Below are positions 46,747-56,242 of a DNA stretch of 64,000 nucleotides, piece after piece (within the stretch, counting starts at the first letter, position 1; every line of letters starts with the position of its first letter). Origin of the DNA: Dysgonomonadaceae bacterium zrk40 (GTDB lineage: Bacteria; Bacteroidota; Bacteroidia; Bacteroidales; Dysgonomonadaceae); assembly GCA_016916535.1 (NCBI GenBank), contig CP070276.1, forward strand, positions 2,418,001 through 2,482,000. The letters run 5' to 3'. The notes under the pieces were generated by a model. It saw nothing but the letters and a program-made list of their open reading frames with translations. It was not told the DNA's origin and searched no databases. Both the position numbers and the translations under genes were made by a program.

Positions 46747-46785
46747 AAAAAAACAATCATCTCCTTCGCAAGAAGGAGATGATTG
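46747..46785 (-). terminator. rho-independent terminator of the right-hand xylan gene series
   Basis: Perfect 14-base stem (CAATCATCTCCTTC and complement, 46754-46785) with a GCAA loop, followed on the minus strand by seven T (46753-46747). It lies 25 bases after the stop of the susD fragment. Confidence 0.9.
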
Positions 46786-46810
46786 CAATTCATAGGTTCT
46801 GTCTATCTGA

Positions 46811-47590
46811 TTAATAACCGGGGTTCTGATAGGCCGCTTTTTCCTCTTCACTCATGGTCATCCCGTCGATCTGACCCTGTGGGATGGGACGCAGATAATG
46901 ATGTTTCTCGATGGTACGGGTGTAGACCACCGGGGTATGGTCACCGGCAGCCGAACCACAAATGGTATAGGATGCTGCTAGTTCCGCCCATTTCTGGGTG
47001 CGGACCAGGTCATACCAGCGATGACCTTCACCAAATAGTTCACGGCTGCGTTCCGCCAGAATGTAGTTGATGTCAATGGTGGCAGGGGTGGCTGCAGTCA
47101 TGGCTGCACTGCGGTCAGCCACCAATTCATAGTTGCCGTTGTTTTTCCAGCGCCATTTGTCGGCACCCACGTTGCTGGGTCCTGCACCGGTGGGATAGGT
47201 GACCGGTATTTCGGGTTCTGTTTCCAGGAAGGTAAGCACCGCTTCGCCATTCTTCACCGGCAGTCCGTTGGCATTGATAAGCGTCTCTTCAGTTCGTCCG
47301 GCTTTTTTCCAATTGCCGTAGAAGACATGCGCAAAAGTGCCATCAAAGCGACTGTCGTTCACTTTGTCGTCGAAGGTTTCGGTATAGGCTTCGATGGTGG
47401 GGGCCATACGGGTCCAGGGACGTCCTCCCCACTGCACGGCATCACGCTGTACGGATGAGACATTGAAATCTGTTCCATTGGCTGAACTGCGTACATTGGT
47501 GTAGTTGCAGGTCACATACCAAACAGCGTAGTTCTCTGGAGCGGAGCCGTTGGACCATGAAAGGCTGGCCTGGTTGTAGTATTCATCTTA
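46811..47590 (-). pseudogene. truncated RagB/SusD outer-membrane nutrient-binding protein (C-terminal part only)
   Basis: About 259 codons in frame from just after a TAA (47590-47588) to the stop at 46811, starting DEYYNQASLSWSNG and ending with the SusD-type tail YILAERSRELFGEGHRWYDLVRT...YLRPIPQGQID...NPGY. Intact SusD proteins are usually about 500-650 residues with a lipoprotein signal. Here the N-terminal half, the signal and the partner SusC are missing and the frame begins without a good start codon. It lies 25 bases after the CE15-like gene, which marks a probable deletion junction. A short expressed form from an internal GTG (47515) is possible but unlikely to be exported. Confidence 0.88.
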
Positions 47591-47615
47591 GACATGATCT
47601 GCATTATCGGTTATT

Positions 47616-48824
47616 TCACCATTGAATCCATTTTTCGTAATTCACCTCCTGGTAGGGATGGATTTCAACTTTTGTATTAACTGTTTCATTTCCCAGCAGG
47701 AACTTCTCTATAAATGCTTCCACCTCGGGACGTTGCATCTCGGGTAGCATGCAGTGGCCATGATCTGACACGATGGAGAATCCGAACCGGTCTGCGATTC
47801 CGAATGTTTCCCAGACCCGTTGAGCGGCTTTGCAGGAGACGTATCCTGATTCATCGGCCAACCATTCATAATCGGGGTTTCCCAGGATAAGCAAGGCACG
47901 CGGGGCGATCATCGCCATCAACTCATGGTGGTCGAACGGCAACTTGCCCACTGTATCAGAGAATTGGAACATCTCCTCCATAAACCATACATGGCTCGTT
48001 CTGGCGAGGGTCTCCACCTCACCCAGTGTTTCCGAAACCCGCCAGGCAGCCGCACCGCCACCACCTGACTCCTGCGCGATGGTCAACGCGATCCGCTCAT
48101 CAAATGCAGCAGCGTAGAGCGCCATCTTACCCGCAAAAGAACAGCCGGTGATGGCCAGTCGGTGCAGGTCGACAGGCAGTTGATCCTGTACCAGTTCCAG
48201 TCCGTCGATTAGGCGGCTGACCCCCCAGGACCAGGCACTGTAAGCACCCATGTGGATCAGATCAGGATAGAGTCGGTTGATTGGTTCTTCCCCTCTTTTT
48301 TGTTGCCAGGCCATCACCTCCGTGAAGTTGAAGCTGATTTGTGCGATATTGCGGGAGCTGAAGAGATCGGGCGGTAGACTGCCGGAACCTCTGCCGATGC
48401 CGATTACAGCGGGAAAGGGTCCCTTTCCTTCCGGCAGAATCACAAGAGAGGTGAGGGTCAGCGTCTTCCCATTCACTGTGATATGCACTGTCAGCGTATC
48501 GTTACCGTATTCGGCAGTGATCGAATCGGGCCGTTCCGGTTTTCTGCCGATCTCATAGTGCTGGATTTCCGCACCGATCTCCATCCTTCTGCGCCCCCAG
48601 TCTGTAAAACGGGTGGAGCGTCCGCTGCCGTCCGACCAGGCAAAGGGATCGGGCAGTGTTGCATTCACGGGCAGCTCCTCTAGCGAAGGCAGGGAAACCT
48701 CAAAAGGGGCAACCGAATTCTCGGCATCATAGACCAGGGGTATCTCCTGGGCATTCACTTGCATCAGATTGAAACTTACGATGCAAAGCATTAGGGTTGC
48801 GAAGGTGTGATAAGTTGTTCTCAT
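47616..48824 (-). CDS. CE15-like glucuronoyl esterase (alpha/beta hydrolase)
   Basis: 402 aa with a signal peptide (TFATLMLCIVSFNLMQVNAQ). Alpha/beta hydrolase with LAITGCSFAGKMAL near 225 (nucleophile Ser; the CE15 pattern is Gly-Cys-Ser-Arg-x-Gly-Lys, here Arg is Phe), AQESGGGGAAAWR near 250, NPDYEWLADESGY near 327 and the His in SDHGHC near 365. CE15 enzymes cut the ester between lignin alcohols and xylan glucuronic acid. The ATG at 48824 is preferred over an upstream in-frame start that overlaps the DUF1593 gene. Other alpha/beta hydrolase activity remains possible because of the Arg change. Confidence 0.8.
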   Translation of the reverse strand: MRTTYHTFATLMLCIVSFNLMQVNAQEIPLVYDAENSVAPFEVSLPSLEELPVNATLPDPFAWSDGSGRSTRFTDWGRRRMEIGAEIQHYEIGRKPERPDSITAEYGNDTLTVHITVNGKTLTLTSLVILPEGKGPFPAVIGIGRGSGSLPPDLFSSRNIAQISFNFTEVMAWQQKRGEEPINRLYPDLIHMGAYSAWSWGVSRLIDGLELVQDQLPVDLHRLAITGCSFAGKMALYAAAFDERIALTIAQESGGGGAAAWRVSETLGEVETLARTSHVWFMEEMFQFSDTVGKLPFDHHELMAMIAPRALLILGNPDYEWLADESGYVSCKAAQRVWETFGIADRFGFSIVSDHGHCMLPEMQRPEVEAFIEKFLLGNETVNTKVEIHPYQEVNYEKWIQW

Positions 48825-48853
48825 AGGATTAATTTGTCTTGAAAGTGGGAAGT

Positions 48854-50290
48854 TCAATTTTCAGGTTGTAATAGGATTCTTTTGTAGCTGGTCAGGTTGG
48901 GAATACCGTAATCGGTTATTTCACAAATAACATGAACACTTTTACCTGTCATATCGGATGGAATATTTATTTTAGCCCTATTTGTATTAGCATTCTCAAT
49001 TTCTATCTTTCCAGCGTAGGTGCCTGCCTCTGGTAAAATAAACCATTTATAACTCAACGGATCACCGTCGGGGTCAAAAGACTCGGAGGCATCCAAAACG
49101 ATCACATTGCTTTGTTGAGATGTGATGAATCCTGTTTCCCAATTTTTTTTTCCATTGACAATCACCTTTGGATTTCGGTTCCCTTTGCCCTCTTTGGCCC
49201 AGTCCATCCGGGCTGCAAAGTTATTGAAAGCTGCAGGGTAAAAGTAGGCTTCGTACTTTTTGGATATTTCCTTCGCTTTCCCCGTATGGTTGGTATAGCA
49301 ATAGGTTGTATTGTCCATTCCCAATCCCCACTCAAAGTATCCTCCCCAACCAATTTGCCCAGGTGTTTCCGGGTCATTCAGGCCATTTGGCATGAGATGC
49401 AGGAACGACGGTGTATCGCCCTCCACTCCATATTTATATTTTGGGTAGATCGCACCGAGGTGACCATGCTGTTGGATCTGTTTTGCATATTCATCCCATT
49501 TCCCGGCACCGATTCCGTTCTGCGAAAGCCACGCACTCTCATCCCAAATAAAGAGCAGTTCTTTTTCAAATTCCCTGCGCATCCATTGATGAGAACTGAA
49601 TGCGTAATTAGAATGTCGTTCTCCCCAGGGCACATCCTGGTCGGTGATGGTGTAGACGCGCAGTTTTTTCAGAAAGCGACGAAGTTCATTCTCTGTTCGT
49701 TCCTGTTTCACCCGCCAGATTGCCTGGGCCAGTGTGTTTCCCCCTCCCCATGCAGCAACCCATAATGGGCGGTCGTCCGCTTCATCCACCAGTTGAATGA
49801 TAAAATCGCTTCCTTTTGAATAGTTGTTATTCCCAATCTCCCCGTATCCCAAACCCAAACTTCCCGGCATGACTCGTTTCCGCAAATAATCTGCACTGGG
49901 CCAATAACCAATTTCCTGCTGTTTGTTTTCCATTTCCGGAGTAAGAAAACTCTTTTGATTCGATCGTTTCATCAGGTTGGGGAGATCTTTATCGTAGGCA
50001 TCGATCGTCTGATGCAATATCCCCATCCAGGAAAGGGGATAGCTTCGCCCACTGCTGTTCCATCCTCCGGAGGCAATCAACGCTTCTATCTCAAACATAT
50101 CCGCATGTGCCAGCAGGCGGATCATGGATTGCATGTCATCCGGTTCCACATCCCCGGGAGCGATATCGGTTAAAACCACCATCCTGGGTTTAAGCGGTTC
50201 CGATGTTGTCTCATTCTGGCCAGGTAGCGCATAGGATAGTTGCACAACTGATATCAGGCACAGTAGAGACAAAATATGTTTTGCAGTCAT
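48854..50290 (-). CDS. DUF1593 nucleoside-hydrolase-like secreted protein
   Basis: 478 aa with a signal peptide (ILSLLCLISVVQLSYALPGQ). The N-terminal domain (about 35-330) begins MVVLTDIAPGDVEPDDMQSM, a nucleoside-hydrolase-like Asp cluster of the DUF1593 family. The C-terminal about 100 residues (VIVLDASESFDPDGDPLSYK...) form an immunoglobulin/PKD-like module. Such proteins occur in polysaccharide loci; the true substrate is unknown but is likely a glycoside. It sits between GH2 and CE15-like genes on the same strand. Confidence 0.83.
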   Translation of the reverse strand: MTAKHILSLLCLISVVQLSYALPGQNETTSEPLKPRMVVLTDIAPGDVEPDDMQSMIRLLAHADMFEIEALIASGGWNSSGRSYPLSWMGILHQTIDAYDKDLPNLMKRSNQKSFLTPEMENKQQEIGYWPSADYLRKRVMPGSLGLGYGEIGNNNYSKGSDFIIQLVDEADDRPLWVAAWGGGNTLAQAIWRVKQERTENELRRFLKKLRVYTITDQDVPWGERHSNYAFSSHQWMRREFEKELLFIWDESAWLSQNGIGAGKWDEYAKQIQQHGHLGAIYPKYKYGVEGDTPSFLHLMPNGLNDPETPGQIGWGGYFEWGLGMDNTTYCYTNHTGKAKEISKKYEAYFYPAAFNNFAARMDWAKEGKGNRNPKVIVNGKKNWETGFITSQQSNVIVLDASESFDPDGDPLSYKWFILPEAGTYAGKIEIENANTNRAKINIPSDMTGKSVHVICEITDYGIPNLTSYKRILLQPEN

Positions 50291-50361
50291 ATCGATATGA
50301 TGTTTGAGATCAATTTGTAAAAGTAGTGGCTATTTTGTAAAGCAGCAAACCATGGCTCTAT

Positions 50362-53136
50362 TTATTCAGTCATCAGCTTAATCTTGCTCTCTTTCAATCC
50401 CGGAGAGGCAGCCCTGATGGTAATGCTTCCGGGATCACCGGCTTTTCCTTTTACAATGGCGAGGCACATCCCGCTAAAAGTTGCCCTGTCGGGTGAATGG
50501 AAGGGAGTCATGTCGGCCGGATTGCCGTTGTCGGTAGCCACTATATCACCAGCTCCCTCAATGGTGAAATGGATGGGCAGGACCGCATCCGGCACCGGGC
50601 GTCCCTTCCGGTCGGTCACCGTGAGGGTGACAAAAGCGAGATCCTTCCCGTCAGCGGTAATCCTGCTTCTGTCTGCCACCAGCTGCAATGAGACAGGCTC
50701 CTCAGTAGTTGTGATCATCGCTTCCGCCCATTTCTCCCCGTTTTTGTAGGCAATCGCCTTCAGTTCTCCCGGCTCATAGCGCACATCATCCCAACGGAGC
50801 CGGTATTCAAATTCACCCTTTTCCTTTCGACCGAGCGACCGGCCATTCAGGAAAAGTTCAGCCTCATCACCGGAGGTAAAGAGATGGACCGGGGTGATCT
50901 CTCCCTCTCTACCGGGCCAGTTCCAATGGGGCAGGATATGCACCATCGGCTGCTCAGGTCGCCAGCGAGACTGGTAGAGATAGAACCGGTCTTTCTTGAA
51001 ACCGGCCAGGTCGATGATGCCGCAATAGGAGCTGCGGGAGGAGTAGTAGGGGGTGGGTTCTCCCAAGTGGTCCCAGCCGGTCCATACGAACCCTCCTGCC
51101 ACAAAGGGATGCTGATCCTGCATCAGGAACACCTTGTCGGGTGATGAGCCGAAGTCCACCGCATAAAGCTCATAGCTGCTCACCTGTGCCCTCTTCGAGT
51201 CACCCCCTCTGCCCTCTCTCACGGGGGAGGTGCTCTCACCGGTAACCGGAAAGAGGTAGATGCCACGGCTGCTGAACGAGGAGGCTACTTCGCTGCCAAA
51301 AATCATCTTTTCCGGGTAAGCGGCATGGAAGTGGTCATACTGCGGTACTGTTCGAATCCGGTCGGTACCCTCAAATTCAGGTTCCTGGCGAATACCCTCA
51401 CCCTGGTAGTTCAGACCGATCTGATCGGCCACACGCGGGAAGGGCATATCCGGTTTGGCATAGTTCATTGAGAGTGTGGTGGGTCGTGTTGGATCCTCCT
51501 CCTTGACGATCCTGTTCAGACGTTCTGCAAGTGCTGCTCCCTCTTCAGCCGTGTACTGTTCACCCACTTCGTTGCCGTAGCTCCACATGATCACTGACGG
51601 GTGGTTTCTGTCGCGCCGCACGAACGAGCGGGTATCTGCTTCGGCCCACTCCGGGAAGATTAGGTGAAAGTCGTGGGGTGTTTTTTTCCTTTCCCACGAG
51701 TCGAAGATTTCGTTCACCACCAGGAATCCCATCCTGTCGGTCAGCTCCAGTAACTCCGGTGATGGCGGGTTGTGTGCCATGCGGATGGCGTTGCAGCCCA
51801 TCTCCTGCAACAACTCAAGCTGCCGCTCGGCGGCATGTCGGTTGAAGGCCGCACCCAGCGCACCGAGGTCGTGGTGTTGGTTGACTCCCTGCAGCTTGAT
51901 CACCTGACCGTTTACCAACAGTCCCTGTTCCGGATCAAACTGCAGCTCACGGATGCCGAAGGTGGTTTCGTAACGGTCCAACATCCTGCCATTTTGTTTC
52001 AAGGTGGTGATGGCCCGGTATAGGTGAGGTGTCTGGGTAGGCTTTGGACCCCACAGCTTTGGGTTCTTCATCACGGTGGAGAGTTTCTCTTTACCGCTTT
52101 CACCCGCTTCCAGCGTGATTTCAATATCATGGAAGGAGGTAGCCGGTTTATCCCCTTTCATCCCGAGGCTGTCCAGCTCGTAGATGTCAGTTTCTATCAC
52201 GAGAGAAGCTACTGACTCTGAATCGTTGTCGACCGTCACCTCCAGGTCGACCATCGCTGAGGAGGGGGAGACTTCTTTCGTGGTCACATAGGTCCCCCAT
52301 TGAGCAATGTGTAACTGGTGAGTTTTGATCAGCCATACGTTTCTGTATATCCCAGCTCCCGGATACCAGCGGGAGGAGTGGTTGGGATTGTCGAGACGGA
52401 TGGCCAGCTGGTTCTCTTCTCCATAACGTAGATGGGGCGTGAGATCGAGCTGCCAGGAATTGTAGCCGTAGGGCCAGCCGCCCACCAGCGTTCCGTTGAG
52501 CCAGACCATGGCGTAGGACATGGCACCCTCCACCTCCAGAAAGATCGATTTGCCTCTCTCTTCAGAAGAGATATCGAGTTTTTTCCGATACCAGGCCACT
52601 CCCTGCACCGGCAACCGACCCATGCCGCCGCCCACAATCGGTTCATCCCCTTCGTAAAAAGGCCCCTCAATGGCCCAGTCGTGCGGAAGATTCACGATCT
52701 CCCAGCGGGAGTCGTCAAAATCGGGTTGCACAAAAGGGAAATTCTTACCGGGTGATTCCCCTTCAGGCCTGGTGTACCGGTCAGCGGGTTCTGCAATAAA
52801 AGGGTTGGCCGTTGGCAGGATCCACGATTTCAATATCTCTGCGGAACTTCCAACCTCCACTGCTTCCGTCGGTTTGGCATCGGCAACCAGATACTCACCT
52901 GCTTCTGAGATATCGGGGCGGAGATCATATATCAGTGCGTCCGTATCAGCAGCATCCTCATAACGGAAGAATTGCCAGTGATCATTCAGGGAGATGACCT
53001 CCCGCGAGGCTGTTTCCGTTTTGGCATCGCGTATGCATGAGGGAAGAAGGATCAAAGCGGTCAAACCCGTGAAAATGGTCCATACAAAGGTCGTTCGCTT
53101 AAGATATCTCAGGGAGATGTTGATGATTGGGTACAT
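50362..53136 (-). CDS. GH2 family glycosidase (beta-galactosidase-like)
   Basis: 924 aa lipoprotein (TALILLPSC near residue 34). N-terminal sugar-binding jelly roll, Ig-like domain, then TIM barrel with LQGVNQHHDLGALGAAFNRH near 425, acid/base Glu in WSYGNEVGEQYT near 523 and nucleophile Glu in MIFGSEVASSF near 613. C-terminal DUF4982-like and Ig-like (VTDRKGRPVPDA) domains follow. It may remove galactose or other beta-linked side sugars from complex xylan; the specificity is not certain. I chose the ATG at 53136 (MYPIINIS); an earlier TTG at 53166 is adjacent to the GH30 stop. Confidence 0.92.
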   Translation of the reverse strand: MYPIINISLRYLKRTTFVWTIFTGLTALILLPSCIRDAKTETASREVISLNDHWQFFRYEDAADTDALIYDLRPDISEAGEYLVADAKPTEAVEVGSSAEILKSWILPTANPFIAEPADRYTRPEGESPGKNFPFVQPDFDDSRWEIVNLPHDWAIEGPFYEGDEPIVGGGMGRLPVQGVAWYRKKLDISSEERGKSIFLEVEGAMSYAMVWLNGTLVGGWPYGYNSWQLDLTPHLRYGEENQLAIRLDNPNHSSRWYPGAGIYRNVWLIKTHQLHIAQWGTYVTTKEVSPSSAMVDLEVTVDNDSESVASLVIETDIYELDSLGMKGDKPATSFHDIEITLEAGESGKEKLSTVMKNPKLWGPKPTQTPHLYRAITTLKQNGRMLDRYETTFGIRELQFDPEQGLLVNGQVIKLQGVNQHHDLGALGAAFNRHAAERQLELLQEMGCNAIRMAHNPPSPELLELTDRMGFLVVNEIFDSWERKKTPHDFHLIFPEWAEADTRSFVRRDRNHPSVIMWSYGNEVGEQYTAEEGAALAERLNRIVKEEDPTRPTTLSMNYAKPDMPFPRVADQIGLNYQGEGIRQEPEFEGTDRIRTVPQYDHFHAAYPEKMIFGSEVASSFSSRGIYLFPVTGESTSPVREGRGGDSKRAQVSSYELYAVDFGSSPDKVFLMQDQHPFVAGGFVWTGWDHLGEPTPYYSSRSSYCGIIDLAGFKKDRFYLYQSRWRPEQPMVHILPHWNWPGREGEITPVHLFTSGDEAELFLNGRSLGRKEKGEFEYRLRWDDVRYEPGELKAIAYKNGEKWAEAMITTTEEPVSLQLVADRSRITADGKDLAFVTLTVTDRKGRPVPDAVLPIHFTIEGAGDIVATDNGNPADMTPFHSPDRATFSGMCLAIVKGKAGDPGSITIRAASPGLKESKIKLMTE

Positions 53137-53166
53137 GTCTTCGATTAATGGTGAACGGTTTCTCAA

Positions 53167-54828
53167 TTATTTTACCTGAATCCTCACGGAAATAATGCTG
53201 TTTCCCGCAATATTGACAGTCGCACTATGTTTGTCCGCCCCCACAGTGGCAGTTGTCGGTTGCATGTTTCTTGCTACTGTAGTTTCATGGGCACTAATCT
53301 GACTGATGGTTCCTGGGATTGAAATCTGACCCAACCAAGCATCCGCTTTCATGTTCAACAGCACAATGCTGATTTCTGTTTCCTCATCGTTGATGTATGC
53401 TGTTGCCTTCACATCGGGTGCTCCGACATCCACCTTTGTCCGTGACATGCCGGAAGCATATTTGGCGTAGTGCGAAAGGATATAGCCATTCTTCAATACT
53501 TCACCCGGTGCTGCAGCACTTCTCGCATCATGATCGCCAATCATGCCGTAGAAACGCTTCAGGTACCAGTAGATATAGGCGCTACAATACCCCTCCATAC
53601 ACATATGGATCTCCAGTGCCAGTGTCTCCAGGTTGTAGGACCAATCCTGGAACTGCCACAGGGCGGGGTTGCTCTCTTTTTCTCCGTCGTTGAACAGGTG
53701 CTCGGTCATCCACCAGCTCTTGCCGGCAGCAGCCAGTCTCCCGTTGTACAATCCCACAATATAATCATGCCTGTTTTTGACATAACTGCTCTCCTCCGTT
53801 TTCACAAAGCCCTGATAGAGATGACCGGCTATGATATCGGTTTGATCGAACGCCACCGGATCATTCAATACCGGATCAGTGTATTCTGCCGACATCCCAC
53901 AGGCTTCCGGCGCCATCAGTTTCACTCCCGTTTCCCTGATGCTGGCCCCATGCTCCTTTACAAATTTAACCACCTCTTCCGGATGCCAGAAGGTGAACTC
54001 CATATCCGGTTCGTTTTGCACCGAAACGGCAAAGATATTAATTCCATGCTCCTTCATGAAATTGATGTACCTGATCAGATGGTTTGCATAGTCGTGATAA
54101 TGTTCCTGTTTCAGATGCTTGTATTCCCGTCCGTTCTGTATGATTATTTCTGCATAGTCATCGGTACAGTCCCATGGTGCGGCTATCACTATCGCACCCT
54201 GTTGCTGAGCCAGTCTGGCACCTTCCACATCAGCACTCCAATCAGCTTCATCAGGATAGATCATCAGACGGAGGATGTTGTATCCCAAACCCTCCGGGCT
54301 GTACATCTTCAGCAGTTCATCACCGGTGATCAGATTGTCGGGTGACAGCCATATTTTGGGATTGTACATGCCTCCGAAACCATGGACATACTGATAGCGG
54401 ACCGAATTGTCCGGTTGAATGGATAACGGTACCAGCCTGGAGTCCTGTATCAGTGTCAGTTGCGAACGTTCACCTGACTCCGCGTTTATCAGGAAAAGCA
54501 CCTGTGTGCGACGCTTTTCCGTACTATTTTCACTGAACTGTACGGTGATTTGGTTCTGTCCGTATTGTTTGTTCCTGTTTCCTCCGCTCGTGGGTGATAT
54601 TTGCGTGATCATCCCACTCTCTTCCTCCATCCTGATTTCCCAGGTTGTTGCGGACCACTCAACAGAAAAGCTCACTTCTCCCCCATTGGGAGCGAGGGTG
54701 ATGTTATCAAGTGAAAAGGTAGCGTAGGCCACCGTATTGTTTTCCGTCACATCATCCGTACAGGATCCGAAGATACCTGAAAAGAGACAAAGGGATGTGA
54801 TAAACAGTAAATTAAGTATTTTTTGCAT
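53167..54828 (-). CDS. GH30 xylanase-like enzyme with N-terminal BACON domain
   Basis: 553 aa lipoprotein (LFSGIFGSC, Cys23). A BACON-type domain (about 35-125, ending QLTLIQDS) precedes a GH30 barrel: HGFGGMYNPKIWLS near 145, acid/base Glu in VSVQNEPDMEFTFWHPEE near 265 and nucleophile Glu in WWMTEHLF near 365, then the beta-sandwich side domain. GH30 subfamily 8 members are (glucurono)xylanases, which fits the locus. Surface location is inferred from the lipobox and BACON module. Confidence 0.92.
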   Translation of the reverse strand: MQKILNLLFITSLCLFSGIFGSCTDDVTENNTVAYATFSLDNITLAPNGGEVSFSVEWSATTWEIRMEEESGMITQISPTSGGNRNKQYGQNQITVQFSENSTEKRRTQVLFLINAESGERSQLTLIQDSRLVPLSIQPDNSVRYQYVHGFGGMYNPKIWLSPDNLITGDELLKMYSPEGLGYNILRLMIYPDEADWSADVEGARLAQQQGAIVIAAPWDCTDDYAEIIIQNGREYKHLKQEHYHDYANHLIRYINFMKEHGINIFAVSVQNEPDMEFTFWHPEEVVKFVKEHGASIRETGVKLMAPEACGMSAEYTDPVLNDPVAFDQTDIIAGHLYQGFVKTEESSYVKNRHDYIVGLYNGRLAAAGKSWWMTEHLFNDGEKESNPALWQFQDWSYNLETLALEIHMCMEGYCSAYIYWYLKRFYGMIGDHDARSAAAPGEVLKNGYILSHYAKYASGMSRTKVDVGAPDVKATAYINDEETEISIVLLNMKADAWLGQISIPGTISQISAHETTVARNMQPTTATVGADKHSATVNIAGNSIISVRIQVK

Positions 54829-54871
54829 CAGCTGATTGAGTTATTTTACATACTCACAGATCCTTCCGGAT

Positions 54872-56242
54872 TCATTTCATTTGCCACCAATCGAAGTCGA
54901 ACAGATCTTTTTCTCCTCTAAAAACAAAGTAAAGATCATGTACCCCTCCAACTTCTTTGACAGCGGCAGTGAAGGTTTCCCAAAGTCCGGATTGACTTGT
55001 TTTATTCACCTCAACAGTAGCAATCAGGGGGCCGTCAATTCCGTCAATACGGATTTCAATTGCTCCACCGTAGATGGGTGAAACGCTCACTTCCACTAAT
55101 TTGGCTCCGTCAGCCAGATTGACACCTTGTACTTTAATGTAATCACCATTTTGAATGGCCGTTACAAACTGTCGGTCGGCGATCCTCTTTCCCCGGGCCC
55201 AGTCGAAATCGCCTTCCCATTCCGTTTTAAACCTGGTTTTAACCCCTTCACTCCAGGCCATGGTCTCCGCTTCAACGCGAACATAGGGGTTCAGTGTGGC
55301 CACCTGCTCAGGACCTTCAACCGAGAAATAATGCCTGTTCCGGATGGTACCATCAGAGTTGTAGTACATCTCATCCATATCCACCGAGCGACGCTCATAG
55401 AACTTGGGAGTGATCTGTTTCAACAGATCGTAACTATGCCCAAATACATAGGACTTCCCTTTGTATTCAATGATTCCCGGGTGATTTCCGCGGCTCAGCT
55501 CCGAGGCATCAATGATCATTCCTTTGTATTCCCATGCTCCGGTGGGCTTGCTGCTCATGGCGTAGCCGATTCCCTCGGGACAGCAGGTGGAAGCGTAGGC
55601 CATGTAATACAACCCATTGCGTTTCCAGACCCAGGGCCCCTCCTGGTAGTTTGCAGGGGTGGTGGGATCCTGCATGATCTCTCCGGAATAGGAGATCATG
55701 TCTTCATTCAGCTTTACATAATAGACTTTTGGATTTCCCCAGTACATGTAGGCCTGGCCATCATCGTCTATCATCACGGTGGGGTCGATGTCGTGATTGC
55801 TGTTTTTGATTAACGGCTTGCCAATTGGGTCTTTGAAGGGCCCATAAGGACTATCGGCTACCAAAACGCCAATGCCCACATTTCCGGGCATGGGACAGTA
55901 GAGATAGAACTTCCCATTGCGTTCAATGCATTGTACCGCCCAGGCACCGTTGTCGTAGGGAACCCATGCAAAATCCTTAAGAGAGGCTACCGCACCATGT
56001 TCGGTCCAGTTGACCATGTCGGTAGAGGAGTAGAGCAGCCAGTCCTGCATTTTGAAGCCCATGGCGTCATCCTCGTCGTGACTGGTGTAAAGAAACACCG
56101 TGTCATTATACACCAGTGGCGCCGGATCGGCGGTATACTTTGTCTGGATGATGGGGCGCTGGGGTGGAATACTATGTTGTGCGTAGCCCAGTCTGTTTCC
56201 TGCTAACAGCAGGAGCATGATGATGATTGTCATTTTTTTCAT
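54872..56242 (-). CDS. GH43 arabinofuranosidase/xylosidase with C-terminal CBM6-like module
   Basis: 456 aa with a signal peptide (IIIMLLLLAGNRLGYAQ). Propeller motifs: IIQTKYTADPAPLVYND (base Asp), [20 protein letters not shown] and YQEGPWVWKRNGLYYMAY (acid Glu). A beta-sandwich CBM (about 320-456, YVRVEAETMAWSEGVKT...) ends in LFDFDWWQMK. Probably removes arabinose or xylose from arabinoxylan. Its start overlaps the upstream hydrolase stop by one base. Close paralogue of the gene at 61654-63045. Confidence 0.92.
   Translation of the reverse strand: MKKMTIIIMLLLLAGNRLGYAQHSIPPQRPIIQTKYTADPAPLVYNDTVFLYTSHDEDDAMGFKMQDWLLYSSTDMVNWTEHGAVASLKDFAWVPYDNGAWAVQCIERNGKFYLYCPMPGNVGIGVLVADSPYGPFKDPIGKPLIKNSNHDIDPTVMIDDDGQAYMYWGNPKVYYVKLNEDMISYSGEIMQDPTTPANYQEGPWVWKRNGLYYMAYASTCCPEGIGYAMSSKPTGAWEYKGMIIDASELSRGNHPGIIEYKGKSYVFGHSYDLLKQITPKFYERRSVDMDEMYYNSDGTIRNRHYFSVEGPEQVATLNPYVRVEAETMAWSEGVKTRFKTEWEGDFDWARGKRIADRQFVTAIQNGDYIKVQGVNLADGAKLVEVSVSPIYGGAIEIRIDGIDGPLIATVEVNKTSQSGLWETFTAAVKEVGGVHDLYFVFRGEKDLFDFDWWQMK

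Larger units (their letters stand above)
46184..46810. promoter_or_regulatory. intergenic control region of the xylan operon and downstream tail of the susD fragment
   Basis: 627 bases without a credible gene. From left to right: leader of the symporter operon, a 14-base palindrome, a GGGCGCCC palindrome at 46345-46352, a -7-like element, an 11-base tandem repeat and a terminator. No tRNA or small RNA is recognised. Confidence 0.6.

Noticed and set aside
46184-46810. tRNA, small RNA or riboswitch in the largest gap
   Set aside because: No cloverleaf or known riboswitch pattern could be recognised by eye; only palindromes, the tandem repeat and a terminator were found. A covariance-model search was not possible.
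46811-47515. A functional small SusD-like gene starting at GTG 47515
   Set aside because: SusD-like coding continues upstream of that GTG to a stop, and no signal peptide or N-terminal half exists, so a truncated remnant is the better reading.
53470-54345. 291-codon open frame opposite the GH30 gene
   Set aside because: No signal, domain or ribosome site, and the opposite strand encodes clear GH30 catalytic motifs.
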